DNA from: an uncultured Bacilli bacterium
GTDB taxonomy: Bacteria; Bacillota_I; Bacilli_A; RF39; UBA660
Length of the DNA: 5,612 bases
Direction: 5' to 3'
Assembly (NCBI GenBank): GCA_947630435.1
Contig: CANRHO010000054.1
Location: 1-5,612, forward strand
Below the pieces are notes generated by a model. It saw only the letters and a list, made by a program, of their open reading frames with translations, was not told the origin of the DNA and ran no database searches. This document shows, piece by piece, positions 5,596 through 5,612 of this stretch (within the stretch, counting starts at the first letter, position 1; every line of letters begins with the position of its first letter). A program made the position numbers and the translations under genes.

Positions 5596-5601
5596 TATAA
5601 T
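5596..5601 (+). promoter_or_regulatory. Possible -10 element of the next rightward unit
   Basis: A consensus TATAAT lies 11 bases before the window end, after the rightward terminator. The -35 region is only T-rich (TTTTTA at 5573..5578 with 17-bp spacing), so support is limited. The same bases also read TATAAT on the minus strand (5599..5594), making direction uncertain. Confidence 0.35.
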
Positions 5602-5612
5602 TAAATTGCGAG

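Noticed and set aside
1..5612. Mobile element, CRISPR array, tRNA or rRNA genes
   Set aside because: I see no transposase motifs, terminal repeats, regularly spaced long repeats or tRNA-like cloverleaf segments in the window.

Overview
The window is AT-rich, uses TAA stops and one TGA stop (yidD), and reads as ordinary Bacillota chromosome. Working TGA termination and normal TGG tryptophan codons argue against the Mycoplasma code. The cell-division gene order, MraZ-type operators, clear GGAGG-type ribosome binding sites and AAA/TTA/ATT-rich codons fit an uncultured Bacilli, Erysipelotrichia or RF39-like lineage. That placement is inference from style, not from a search.

Region 1 (1..4237, leftward) is the start of a division and cell-wall (dcw) operon. 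An extended -10 promoter (4208..4237) is followed by four GTGG boxes spaced exactly 10 bp apart (4173..4206), which look like the autoregulatory MraZ operator. Then come mraZ, rsmH (mraW), ftsL and pbpB (an FtsI/PBP2-type transpeptidase with two PASTA repeats). The spacings are 0, about 14 and 13 bp, so the genes are probably co-transcribed. Only 15 bp after pbpB, with its own ribosome binding site, begins a YjbR/MmcQ-family gene that runs off the left edge. The textbook next gene, mraY, is not in that position.

Region 2 (4238..4349) is the short divergent intergenic region. It holds the mraZ promoter on one strand and an extended -10 element on the other. The second element sits so close to the yidD ATG that yidD may be translated from a leaderless mRNA.

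Region 3 (4350..5480, rightward) is a two-gene unit. yidD, a small membrane-protein insertion helper, overlaps by ATGA with a lipoprotein of the ZnuA/AdcA metal-binding-protein fold. A strong intrinsic terminator follows. The lipoprotein lacks all three histidines that normally bind Zn or Mn, which makes it the most unusual protein here.

Region 4 (5481..5612) has no gene. It contains a leftward-reading terminator hairpin, a second rightward terminator and a consensus -10 at the right edge that may serve the next unit. The tandem hairpins downstream of a TATAAT could also be a very small RNA, but this is speculative.

The leftward genes cover septal peptidoglycan synthesis and its control: MraZ as regulator, RsmH as 16S rRNA methyltransferase, FtsL as divisome scaffold and PbpB as septal transpeptidase. 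The rightward pair is an envelope unit of unknown purpose.
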